Assembly: GCA_032209605.1 (NCBI GenBank) | Contig: JASFXZ010000044.1 | Span: 2,108,001 to 2,172,000 of the forward strand | Origin: Mactromeris polynyma | Taxonomy: Eukaryota; Mollusca; Bivalvia; Venerida; Mactridae | Direction: 5' to 3' | DNA length: 64,000 nucleotides | Part shown: positions 49,085 through 60,056 of the stretch, in pieces | Layout: the number at the start of each line of letters is the position of its first letter | Numbering within the stretch: position 1 is the first letter of the stretch | Notes under the pieces: model-generated | The model's input: the letters and a program-made list of their open reading frames with translations, nothing else | Databases searched by the model: none | Told to the model about the DNA's origin: nothing | Program-made: the position numbers and the translations under genes

Positions 49085-50410
49085 TAGACAGGTCCAACAA
49101 ACAAAAACAATAACAAATGGACCAGTAGATACACGCAGGGAAGGGACACAAAATACAAAAAGGACCATTAGGTTCACGCAGGGAAGGGACACAAAAATAC
49201 AAAAAGGACACTAGGTACACGCAGAGAAGGGACACAAAATACAAAAATGACATGTAGGTGCACGCAGGGAAGAGACAATATACACAAAAAGGACCATTAG
49301 GTTCACGCAAGGAATGGACACAAAAATACGAAAATGACAGTAGGTGCACGCAGGGGAGGGACACAATACACAAAAAGGACAGTAGGTGCACGCAGGGGAG
49401 GGACACAATACACAAAAAGGACAGTAGGTGCACGCAGGGGAGGGACACAATACACAAAAAGGACAGTAGGTGCACGCAGGGGAGGGACACAATACACAAA
49501 AAGGACAGTAGGTGCACGCAGGGGAGGGACACAATACACAAAAAGGACAGTAGGTGCACGCAGGGGAGGGACACAATACACAAAAAGGACAGTAGGTGCA
49601 CGCAGGGGAGGGACACAATACACAAAAAGGACAGTAGGTGCACGCAGGGGAGGGACACAATACACAAAAAGGACAGTAGGTGCACGCAGGGGAGGGACAC
49701 AATACACAAAAAGGACAGTAGGTGCACGCAGGGAATGGACACAAAAATACGAAAATGACAGTAGGTGCACGCAGGGGAGGGACACAATACACAAAAAGGA
49801 CAGTAGGTGCACGCAGGGAAGAGACACAATACACAAAAAGGACAGTAGGTGCACGCAGGGGAGGGACACAATACACAAAAAGGACAGTAGGTGCACGCAG
49901 GGGAGGGACACAATACACAAAAAGGACCATTAGGTTCACGCAAGGAATGGACACAAACATACGAAAAGGACAGTAGGTGCACGCAAGGAAGGGACACACA
50001 ACTACAAAAAGGACAGTAGGTTCACGGAGGGAAGGGACACAAAAATACAATAAGGACAGTAGGTTCACACAAGGAAGGGACACAATACACAAAAAGGACC
50101 AGTAGGTGCACGCAGGGAAGGGACACAATACACAAAAAGGACAGTAGGTGCACGCAGGGAAGGGACACAATACACAAAAAGGACCAGTAGGTGCACGCAG
50201 GGAAGAGACACAATACACAAAAAGGACCAGTAGGTTCACGCAGGGAATGGACACAAAAATACAAAAAGGACCAGCACGTTCACGCAGGGAAGGGACACAA
50301 CACACGAAAAGGACAGTAGGTGCACGCAAGGAAGAGACACAATACACAAAAAGGGACACAAACAACATGACCAAACCAACCAGTAGGTGCACGCTGGGAA
50401 GACCGAAATG
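49085..50410. repeat. 42-bp minisatellite, ~31 copies
   Basis: Units GACAGTAGGTGCACGCAGGG, then GAGGGACACAATACACAAAA and AG; period 42 bp (starts 49339, 49381, 49423). The central ~10 units (49339-49720) are identical. The flanks are variant (GGTTCACGCA, GGAATGGACACAAAAATA). A 14-codon, stop-free unit explains the 160-390-codon ORFs on both strands. Confidence 0.95.
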
Positions 50411-50970
50411 ATCAGGCCATGGAAATTAAATGACACCACATTATCAACTAACTCAGCAAGATGAATATGGAACGACTCCTACAATTGGACAACCGTTGTG
50501 GTAAATGACTTATGTGTCTTATTGCGTTTACTTCTTTACAAACGATTGACTTAAAACTACCACCTTTAACCGAAACAACATTTATATCATGTGCGGCATA
50601 GAAAAGATTATTTATTGGTCCAAAGATCGGGCTGGAATACAAAAAATAAATCTATAAAAGAGCGGGAAAACACACTGATGAGAACATGTGAAAAATGGCA
50701 AACATCATTGTCAAGATGACCAAGGATAAAATACCAATCAGTTGCTTCCTGCGCTGAAAAACGTTAATTAGGATGTTTTATCGTGATAGCAACGAATACA
50801 AATAAGAATAAAAGTGTTTCCTCTGAAAATCATTTTGTAGGAAAACATTAGACAACAATGAAAGGTCTTAAAATTTGTCTCAGAATTTACGTTTTGATCA
50901 TGACAAGTCATAAAACATGTTTTCAAGTAGGTGTAATTTATTTTTATGCCACCATATCATTAATGAATGA
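50411..50970. other. Non-coding stretch
   Basis: AT-rich with no recognisable element. Confidence 0.5.
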
Positions 50971-50974
50971 GTAT

Positions 50975-51197
50975 ACATCGTGGTCTAAGGAGACGATGTG
51001 GTTCTACTGGTTAAACAATGGGTTCTGGATCCAAAGATCGTGGGTTCGAATCCAGCCTTGATTGAGGTTCTTGCGCGGTCTTCACAATCCATAAACGAGA
51101 AGCGAGTAATGACTGGAGACCCAGTAGCAGTCGTCAAATGATTAATGCAAGCTGTAAAAACAAGTTTCACAATCGACTTTAATAAATAAGTTTGAAT
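50975..51197 (+). repeat. tRNA-derived SINE, plus strand
   Basis: Head: GTGGTTCTACTGGTTAAACA (A box region) and GTGGGTTCGAATCCAGCC (B box at 51042). The body has GGTTCTTGCGCGGTCT and AATGCAAGCTGTAAAAAC; the 3' end is AATAAATAAG. Not a working tRNA: the acceptor stem is absent. Confidence 0.75.
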
Positions 51198-52380
51198 TAA
51201 AGCTTAAATTAAGAATTTAAGACACTATGTGGTACATATACACCAAACAGCCTTAGGCGTATACAGTAACTATGTTCCCTTTATTTAATGCAATATTGGC
51301 AATTACTCGCAAAAAAGCTACTTTTTGGACACCAAGTATATAACATCGGTACAGAATTCGGTCCGTTTTCGGCGTGTTTTTGCTAATATGGATAGACACT
51401 GTTCACTAAATTTGACGAGTATTCGATCAAACCGGCTTGTTCCCTTAATTACAAAGTTGGACAACAAGTGTATAACCAGCATTTCAATTAGTGATTTACT
51501 GTCACTGTTCCGCTTCCGTTTTCTATCAATCCACTTATTTTTAGACAAAGATGTGTAAACTGTTCATTGGGATAATCAAAGAGCAAAAGAAATATTGACA
51601 AAAAGTCTGAGCTTCGGTGTAAAACGCTCCGAAGATGAATTGTGGTGTAGATTCAAAATGACTGGTCTACAATCGTTTTGCAATTAGGAGGATGTTTGCG
51701 GTAAGTAAAATGGCGTTAAAATTATCATACTGAAACCATTTAATCAAAACCGAACATCAGAGTTAGTTAAGAGAAGACATCCATTTGGCTACGTTTCCAA
51801 CAGAACAGTGTAATTTAGATGAGCATATAGACGCAGTCAGCAATGAACGCCGTAACGCTTGATGCAGCCATCGAGTTGGACACAACATATGTTTGCAAGG
51901 GATATTACCGTCAGACATCAGATAATGAGACTTGACACACAGTCAGTGCCTTTCTCTGTCTAAGTCGTGTAAATTTAGTGATAAAATGATGTGATTTATA
52001 ATAGCATTTGACACATTGATGTTGCGAAGTCTAGTCCAGATTATTAGCGTTATATTTTGAAGGGATAAGAGTGGTGTTTCAGATTTGCAATGCTTCATGG
52101 ACAATAGGATTATACGCTTGTGTTGTACCACGTGATAATTGTTTCCGTTACTAACTCACTCAGAGGCCTAAGCGTTGTAAATCATTTTCGCTCACTTAAA
52201 TCTCTACAGTTAGACTCAACTGAGTAAAGTTTGAGTTTTGAGGGCCAAGTGTAGAGGAGAGGTACGGTAACAATTCCTGCCTTACAGTATGTGCTGTCAT
52301 TCGGTTAAGAGTAGTTACTACCACCGTAATACGAAAACTCTCATTTGTGAAACTGCGATTTAAGTAATATTATGATCATT
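51198..52380. other. Non-coding stretch
   Basis: Overlapping ORFs on opposite strands at 51318-51558 (76-77 codons) have no domain. Nothing else seen. Confidence 0.45.
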
Positions 52381-52594
52381 CTTTTATCATTTGTTTACGT
52401 AAACAAACATGAAAAATATATATTCATATACATTGGTAGTTAAAACATCAGTAGATATGCCTTAACAAAGAATAAGCCTATAATGTTGTATCAGTATTTT
52501 TTGAAAACAGAAGTTGGTATTATCATAAATAAATTAAACGCACCTTTTTTAATCAAGCGGGTTTTTTGTTAGTAATAATACTTGTAACCATATT

Positions 52595-52640
52595 ACTAAA
52601 GTCCCAACGGTGGTCGTACGTATTACTGAGGTTTAACTGA
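52595..52640 (+). mobile_element. MITE fragment, CAGTAAAACCTC family, copy 7
   Basis: TCCCAACGGTGGTCGTAC then TATTACTGAGGTTTAACTG matches the right end of the family. Confidence 0.55.
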
Positions 52641-53560
52641 ACTCAAATGATTTCCTACACACTCTTGTATTGTCATAGTCTACAAAGTAAATTAGGTGAA
52701 TTATAAATTAACTGTACGCGTTTTACTTCATTCTTACCCATAACTCAATTGTTTGAAACCTTAGATTCACACATTATTGAACAAAAACCGGCTTATTTAA
52801 GATACATAGTCTGACTTTTTTTTAAATATCCTTAGTTATAAATATGAGAAAATTGATGTTAATATACTTCATACAGATGTACTCTATAACACTTGAATTG
52901 TCACTTTTCTTACATGTTTACCAAAAGAACAAATTCAAGCGTCCGATACCGCCTATCCTGACCTACGCGCTGAGTTAGTGTCAGCATAGGAAATACTTGT
53001 ATCGGACTCGTGTTTTTGCAGTTCCAGGAAAATATTTAAGAAAAGTTACGACGCAATGTTTTAGAGTGTGTCTGTGTGAAAACATTAACATGCCATTTTC
53101 TTAAAATCATTTCGTAGCATAGTTTGATAGAAAATCTTTATAAACTGCAGAAACGTAGGGTGTTCATTTAGAACAGTGTTTCAGGCTATTTAGACCAGTA
53201 AGCGCAGTGCTGCTGCTAATACTGTTGGCAGTGACATGACAATTCTTTGACTTGTAACGGCGTCTAGCACCAACTTCATAACATTCGAGAATTCACCTTA
53301 TAAATCATTTGAAGGAAGAAAACTGAATACATGTACGTACAACGTTTAAAACATGGTACCCTTCTCAATAATATTTCCAGTCAATTGAAACAAAACTATC
53401 GTTAACGACTGCTTTTGTGGAACTTGTACAATGCTAGGCGTGAAATTATTTAACAATAAAATTTCCATTTATAAATGTACGTTAATTATTTTCCGTAAAT
53501 TTCAAGCAAATATTATGAGTCTGAAATAAGACCGATATAATGTTTAACCGCGAACATTTC

Positions 53561-53568
53561 TATATAAA
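53561..53568 (+). promoter_or_regulatory. TATA-box-like TATATAAA at end of duplication copy 1
   Basis: TCTATATAAAGGAAT here and TCTATATAAGGGAAT at 59808 lie at equivalent positions of the two duplicated segments. Transcription is not shown. A 44-codon ORF (53727-53861) follows 160 bp downstream. Confidence 0.35.
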
Positions 53569-53861
53569 GGAATTTTACATCCTTTTGTTCAAAGTAGAAA
53601 TTGTTCAGTCATAATATCACAACATTGATCAAAATCAATATTAACAACAAAAACTGGTCGTCTGCTGTTTTTCCTTGAATGACACTTTTTTCTTATGAGC
53701 AGACGAGATAAGAGCGGTGTTGTTTTATGTACGCACCGTGTAGAAAAATACCCATAATGCCGCAGCTGCGTGGGGGAAACGGTCGTGATTTAATGAAACT
53801 TAAATTGACATCGCAAGATGTGTCCACGTCAGAAAGTGACTTACGGGTACATTCGGAATAA

Positions 53862-55545
53862 GTCTGTCATTATTCATGAAAGTAACCCGAGATTATTTGA
53901 AGACGATATTATATTTAGATGAACAATAACTCAAAACTGATATCTTCTGGACAATTTGTCAAGCAGGGCGATCATTGCGGCGATGACTGACAGTGTAGAT
54001 ATCTTATAGCAAAATAATAAATGTAATGAGAGCTTTTGACATTATCATGTATTTTTGCGTCAATCAACTAGCTTCATTACGTCACACCTCAGCTCGAAAG
54101 ATGTCGATCAAACAACGGTCTATAACCGGAACTACACAATCCCACAATTATATAAGAGAAATATTTATTTACAAAGAAATAGGAGAGTGACTTGTTTTTC
54201 AAATGACTTGATTCCATGCCGTAAAGCTTTAATACAGCTAAACATGTCAGCCTCTAACACCGATACGAAATATTGTCGCGTCACAATGGAACGCCAAATC
54301 TACATAAACTCAAATATTGAAGAGCTCTTCAAATGTTTGAGTTCGTGTAGAATTGACGCTCCATAAGTCACTGACTCTACACACAATTGTAAGAACATGG
54401 AATCAAGCCATTTCGATGTCTGGAAAATATAGTCCACAAGCTGTAAGCTTATTCCCCCTGGATATTTCTATATAATATTTGCATAATTATGTACTCATTG
54501 AACTTTTAAGCGCATTTACATGGTTAAGTATAAATAATCCATCGATTTGAAATTTTGAATTCATTTTGGAATTCCTCGGTCAGTAACCAAAATGTGTCAA
54601 ATTGACCGAGATATACCGAATGATATTGATCGCTAAATTAATTTCCAGTTAATGTGTTACTAATGATGATGTCAAATTATGTTTGTCCTCGATAAGTTAG
54701 TCATGAATAAAATTATTTATCCGTTCAAATGTGTTGCAATATCTTGAGGACGATTTGTAACGAGTATGTATTCGACAAATTCCGTAAAGAAACGAAGACG
54801 TTCCGTAAGTAATCGTCGCATTTCGTAATCATTGTCTAAACATCAGTTTACTAAATATTCCGACTAAAAACCAATGAAGCTCTAGAAAACAACCGTTCAG
54901 TAAGAAGTGCGAATAGTTCATAATTATTGTCACTCAAATCAGTAAAATATTCTTACAGTAAAATTCAGTCCCAACTTAGGAAGTTCCTTTGAGAATCAGG
55001 AAGACCCATATCTCGAATATGAGCTTTACGATTTTCAACTGAATAACAAATACATGTACGTAGTGAAGACTAACTCTGAATGAACTATTAAGTGTAAGAT
55101 TTTGTGGAAATGCGCATCACTTAACCGCAGAGTTGTGACTATGCTTTTAAAGGCTGGATATAATTAATGTCTAGGGAAAGTATCTGACAATGATATCAGC
55201 CATCAGGGACTTATAATGTGTTTATATTCGTTTTAGAACTGCGATCTTAATGTAACATTGTGCATTTACTGAGATCAAAGATAATTCCGAGGGTAATTTC
55301 GGTTCGAGATTGCTCGCGGTAAATATACAGCTTTATGAGCAAAATTAGAAAATATTTCCAGATTGTCATCAAAAGTCTCTTATTTCTGTTATAATTGCGC
55401 AGAAAAACTTGTTTGTTCTTCTGGTTAAGAGATAAACATACATTTAGTTTGTTTTTTCTCTTAATTGAGATATCGTGACTTTATGTTTTCCTACAGTGCA
55501 GCTGAGACAATCGTAGACAGACATATAATTTGTGCAACTGCAGTA
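53862..55545. other. Non-coding stretch
   Basis: One 103-codon ORF (54055-54366) has a non-ATG start and no domain. The rest is AT-rich. Confidence 0.45.
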
Positions 55546-55706
55546 CAGTCGGATGTCATTTATTCGACAACCTTTTATCCGAATACTCGGTGTATTCCGA
55601 AATAAATGTCAGGTCCCGATGTATCTTCATAGACACGTCCATTTGAAGTGGGTTGTTCGAAATAAAATTTCGGACCCGATGAATTCGAGTAAACGGGGTC
55701 CGACTG
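55546..55706. mobile_element. pogo-like MITE, CAGTCGGACCTCG family, complete
   Basis: 161 bp from CAGTCGGATGTCATTTATTC to GTAAACGGGGTCCGACTG. The left flank is TA; the right flank is CA, a one-base departure from the TA target duplication. TIRs carry TTATTCGA/GAGTAAAC-type subterminal words. Confidence 0.82.
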
Positions 55707-55814
55707 CATTTGTCTTTGTCCTAAAGAATGAACACAATACGGAAACTTTGATAGCAGAACTTGTATTTCTGCAGATCAATAAGGAAGCGGACAGAACAAC
55801 AGACGGACTAAAAG

Positions 55815-56240
55815 AGAGAGAATAAGTTGCTACGGGTAATGCCACAGAGATAAGACAGTGCCTCCCCACACAGACCTCACACAGAATACAACAATCCATA
55901 AAACATAAGGCACTTGAGGAGGTTCAAGGTTACATACGTATGGGAACAGAGGCTCAAGGATATGACCCGGCCGACCAGAAGGAATAACTAGGAAAATCAA
56001 AGCGGACAAACAGTGAAGGGGGGAATTCATTGATGGAAAAGATCACAGGACAAGTCAAGACAGCTGGCAACAATAGGCCGAAACTGGGCATAACATAACA
56101 TGAACACTATATAAAGTGAAATAATTGCACAGGGGAAAGGGAAATGTAACATACATTTAAAACACACACACACACATAATAATCATACAGCGAATTACAG
56201 CCTTAGGGTAATACAACGGCCTACTGCCTTTGAATTGTCA
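55815..56240 (-). repeat. Dispersed repeat, inverted unexpanded copy
   Basis: Reverse complement of the repeat at 30690-31095: GACAGTGCCTCCCCACACAG, CACTTGAGGAGG and GACCAGAAGGAATAACTA all match in order. Contains a short CA microsatellite at 56162-56176. Confidence 0.8.
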
Positions 56241-57040
56241 GTAAAACAACTTCATGTACTATCTTAGACATGGTCATACGTCTCTGCCTCGACAGATATA
56301 ATTATGTGAAACTTTCATCTATGTATTCAGTCGTAAATAATTAGAGAAAGTTCGTTACAAAATGTCAACACGAAAGATAAATCATTTCGCATGTCTATAA
56401 ATTCTCCGTTACAAGTCATCGACGTGTAATTTATATTATTCAAAGAATCTTTAAGCATATATATAATACAACGCCTAAGGAAGGTGTTTCTTCTTCGGAA
56501 TGCTTCGGAATTGTACGTGCAGATACCAACCATTGAATTTCTCCTTCAAACAACAAGTAAACTAGTATTTTATAATTAAACAGGAATTGGTTTTTGCGAG
56601 CTATCGGTAAATCATAGGTTTATTTAATTTTGCCGACGATTTAATTCATTTTATATTCTATCGAAAGTTTGAAATAAACGTAAGATAATAGATAAGGTGA
56701 ACTCAGGAATAATCAAATGATTGAGATCCTATAAAATGTTAATTAACTCCTAATTAAAAGAGCAGTGGAGGTGAAATCCCTAGGAGTTTGTTATCTCTAA
56801 AATCCTCGTGCATGTTGCAAACTTTTATTGTGCGTTAATTATTAATTAAAATGATTGATTCAAGATATAAAAAAGGACAATTGTCATTTGGCAATGTCTA
56901 TGTTTTGTGTGCGTGTGTTTCGTCTTTCCTATTGGCAATTACTATTAACCTTTGACATCAAATTACGTCAAACTGGAATGTTTTTTCTCTCGAAAACACG
57001 GCTTTGCGATTACAATGATAAGTCGCATACATTATTCAAA
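56241..57040. other. Non-coding stretch
   Basis: AT-rich, small ORFs only. Confidence 0.5.
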
Positions 57041-57316
57041 TATTGATTTCATTTATTTTCCCAGGAATTAGTGGTAAAAATTATACCCAAAGGCGGAAAG
57101 TAACGATGGGAATATCTGCCGGAACAGCCTTTCCATCCCGTACATTTGAAGACCATTCCGTCGCCGATTACTGTGATTTTGCGGCAACGAGGCCCAAGCG
57201 GTTGTGTACAACCGTACAGCCATCGTCGGTCAATATAAAGTATAGCTGTTGGGCATATAATCGCTTATTTTCTTAAGATTTATAATCTCGCAGCCGCTGA
57301 CCGCGTTTCGCCGTTG

Positions 57317-57390
57317 ATTGGTGGGCAGTGTCCATTGTAATGACGTCCTACAATTTTCCCATGAAGTGTGTTCCCAGAGTACTATATAAT
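57317..57390 (+). promoter_or_regulatory. Promoter-like cluster: ATTGG, TGACGTCC, TATATAAT
   Basis: An inverted CCAAT box (57317), a CRE-like TGACGTCC (57341) and a TATA-like TATATAAT (57383) line up within 75 bp, in a patch less AT-rich than its surroundings. No ORF follows closely, so it may be chance or serve a 5' UTR exon. Confidence 0.3.
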
Positions 57391-57689
57391 TCTCCCTAAA
57401 CTACACCCCTTATCTTCTAACTTAATTATAGCCCGCCAGTGTTTGTTCAATAATAAACAACTCCAGCAACACATGTGCGCTGCAGGATTTATTAAAATCC
57501 CTCGGGTTGACATTTGTCCTTAACTTAGACCAGCATGACAGCGAACCGATCAGTTTCCCCTAAACCCGCCATTCAGCGACATTGTCTCCAATTCTTGCGC
57601 GCACATCTCAGAAATTCGTTCATAATACGAGTTAAGTTTATGAGCATATCTAGTGTATATATACATCATGTCGTCTTTGATATTTAATT

Positions 57690-57930
57690 ATTGTTGACAT
57701 AATAATCAGTTGTACATGTATAATCATTATAATATATACATTGTTATGCAAAATTTTGACATGTTGGTCAACTTACATGTTTAATTTGATGTAAATTAAT
57801 TGTGTCTTCTCCGTAACTGTATATGTTTGAATATACCTGTACATACATGTATTTGTAAATATGTTGTCCTCATGGTATGCGAGGCTTATTGGATTATAAA
57901 ATAAAGTATCATATCATATTAAGTTGTGCT
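57690..57930 (+). repeat. Possible non-LTR retrotransposon 3' tail
   Basis: Sequence with GTTGTCCTCATGGTATGCGA, then GGCTTATTGGATTATAAAATAAA and a short ATCAT tandem end resembles LINE 3' tails in invertebrates. No reverse-transcriptase coding sequence is present. Confidence 0.35.
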
Positions 57931-58489
57931 TTTGATTAAAATTATTATTTCATCGGTAATAATGTATATTTACCCGATTCTTTGCAGTAGTGACAAAACA
58001 TGAAAGTAAAACATATTCCACGCCATTAATAATGTAACTTAGAATTGTCCGCGTCAACACGGTGACATTATAAAGAAATAATTATATTTTTATTTTCAAA
58101 CATAATTTACTTAACCAGTTATTGAACATGAATGCTAGGGCCATAGTTCAATTTCTTTTTGATGAATGATTTACTCATTTGTAACAATAAAACCGTATTA
58201 ATACTTGGAACATAATGAAGGCTACAGTGATATAATTGCGTTTTTAAAGGCGTTAGGTATATATGATTAGTACCACTAGGCGCATTAAATGTAACCTCTT
58301 GGGCTATACCTTTTGGGAACCCACGTGTTGGCGATTGTTGAGAGTTTTGTTTTCTAGAGAGATTAATTTAATGGTAAATTCATACTCCATGTGAAATACA
58401 CTGTTGTTGAAGAGGTGTTGTTGCTCAAGGGAGGACCGCATTGTACACGTTGCTCTGTATATTCATATAGCAATATTAAAGTAATATTA

Positions 58490-59860
58490 CGGTCATTTGT
58501 TCTTCATTTGAACAACCTTGAAAAATATATTTCTAATAGTTAAAACATCAATAAACGTGCATTAACAAAGAATGAAATCATAATGTATTGGTTCGTATTT
58601 GTAGAAGAAAGACTTGTGTACATCATAAAATTTAAAACAAACTTCCAAAACAATCGGGCTATTTTACAAGTTTTGCCTATTAGTAATATGGTAAAAAATA
58701 TGGTAAAAAAAATATTTCCAATCGATTCTTATTAGAGATGTTTTAGCCAATATAACAACAATACTGGATGAAGCCAATTCAAACAGTTTATGTTCAGATG
58801 AGCCAGATACTTCTTTAACTCTAACAATATCCAGCGATTCGTTTTGTAGTTGTTGTTGTTGTTTTTGCCTTTTAAGATGCCATTAAAGTGAACAGTTGAA
58901 TAGTGTCGTGAAGCTCATCCATGTTTGAACTGATTGCTTTCAGATATTAAAACCAGTAAAACCGGGAAAGTAAAAAGTTATCACCATATTTTTGATGCGC
59001 ATGACTCAAGTAGCGGACGAGTTAGCGACGATTGTGATGAATAAGCTGGTTCTAAGTTTGCTCATTGCTTGCATAGAAGGCAATGTAAAGACTCCTGCAT
59101 TTCAAAAGTTTCGGATTTGTTTAGTTGTTTTCAAACAAAGTTCCCATCGAGACAGGATAAGTAATTAAAGGAATAGGTTACATCAACCCGTCTTGTTGAG
59201 TGAGCTTAAAGGTACAAAGTCTTATTTATTTAAAAAAATATCCTTAGTTACAAATATGAGAAAATCGGTGTTAAACGCCTTCATACAGATGTACTCTACA
59301 GCACCGCATTGTCACTTTTCTTACAAGTTTGGCAACACTACAAATACAAGCGTCCGATATCACTACCTTCTATCCTTTCCTAACTTCCGAGTTAGCGCTA
59401 GCATAGAACATATCTGAAATGGGCTCTTGTTGTAGCCGTTCTAGGAAACGTTTAAGAAAAGTTACAATGTAATGTTTTAGAGTATGTCTGTATGAAGGCA
59501 TTAACATGCTGTTTTCTCAACATTATTACTCAGCATATTTTGATAAAAAGAAGACAAGCATTATTGAAAATTTGAAATACATGTACATACAAAATGTTAG
59601 TAATGAATACATTTGTATATATTAAGCATACGCTTCCAATGTGAAGAGTTCAGTTAGTTCCGCTAGACATTCGGAACGTCTCTGTGAAATAATTCTTAAA
59701 CTGTCGATAACACATGTCAATGCTATTTGAATGTTTTTCGCGATCATGCCGACTGAATGATCGATTTAGAAGTATAATTAATTACATGCAATATTTAAAG
59801 CGACGAGTCTATATAAGGGAATGGTCGTGTCTTTGTATGTGCTGCGTGTTTGTTTTTTGC
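58490..59860 (+). repeat. Segmental duplication, copy 2 (partner 52385-53640)
   Basis: Collinear with copy 1 but longer, mainly through extra sequence around 58700-59190. Ends at TATATAAG (59810-59817). Confidence 0.72.
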
Positions 59861-60056
59861 CTTTTTCAAACAGGTCTATGAACTGGTAACAACACTAGGA
59901 AGGTCGCTTCATTTATCAAATTCAGAAAACTTGTGTATTAATTTCAGACGACACATACCAGCACACACATCAGCTTTTGTCGAAAATTTGAAAATAAAAC
60001 GTCTTATTTTAAGACGAATACAATTATATATAGTGACGTTTATGGTACGGTCTTAG

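Larger units (their letters stand above)
52385..53640 (+). repeat. Segmental duplication, copy 1 (partner 58490-59860)
   Basis: The best-matching part is 52800-53140, sharing AATATCCTTAGTTA, AAATATGAGAAAAT, CTTCATACAGATGTACTCTA, TTGTCACTTTTCTTAC and TTTAAGAAAAGTTAC with 59205-59545 in the same order and orientation. Weaker similarity extends left (AGTTAAAACATCA, AACAAAGAAT) and right to a TATATAAAGGAAT motif. A fragment of the CAGTAAAACCTC MITE (52595-52640) lies inside copy 1 only. Confidence 0.75.

Noticed and set aside
49074..50392. 393-, 307- and 205-codon minus ORFs and plus-strand partners
   Set aside because: Translations of the 42-bp minisatellite. Both strands are open, with no promoter or splice support.
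57043..57276. Exon after TTATTTTCCCAG
   Set aside because: A good acceptor and a slightly GC-richer frame, but the frame matches no known family, lacks a partner exon and overlaps a promoter-like patch.
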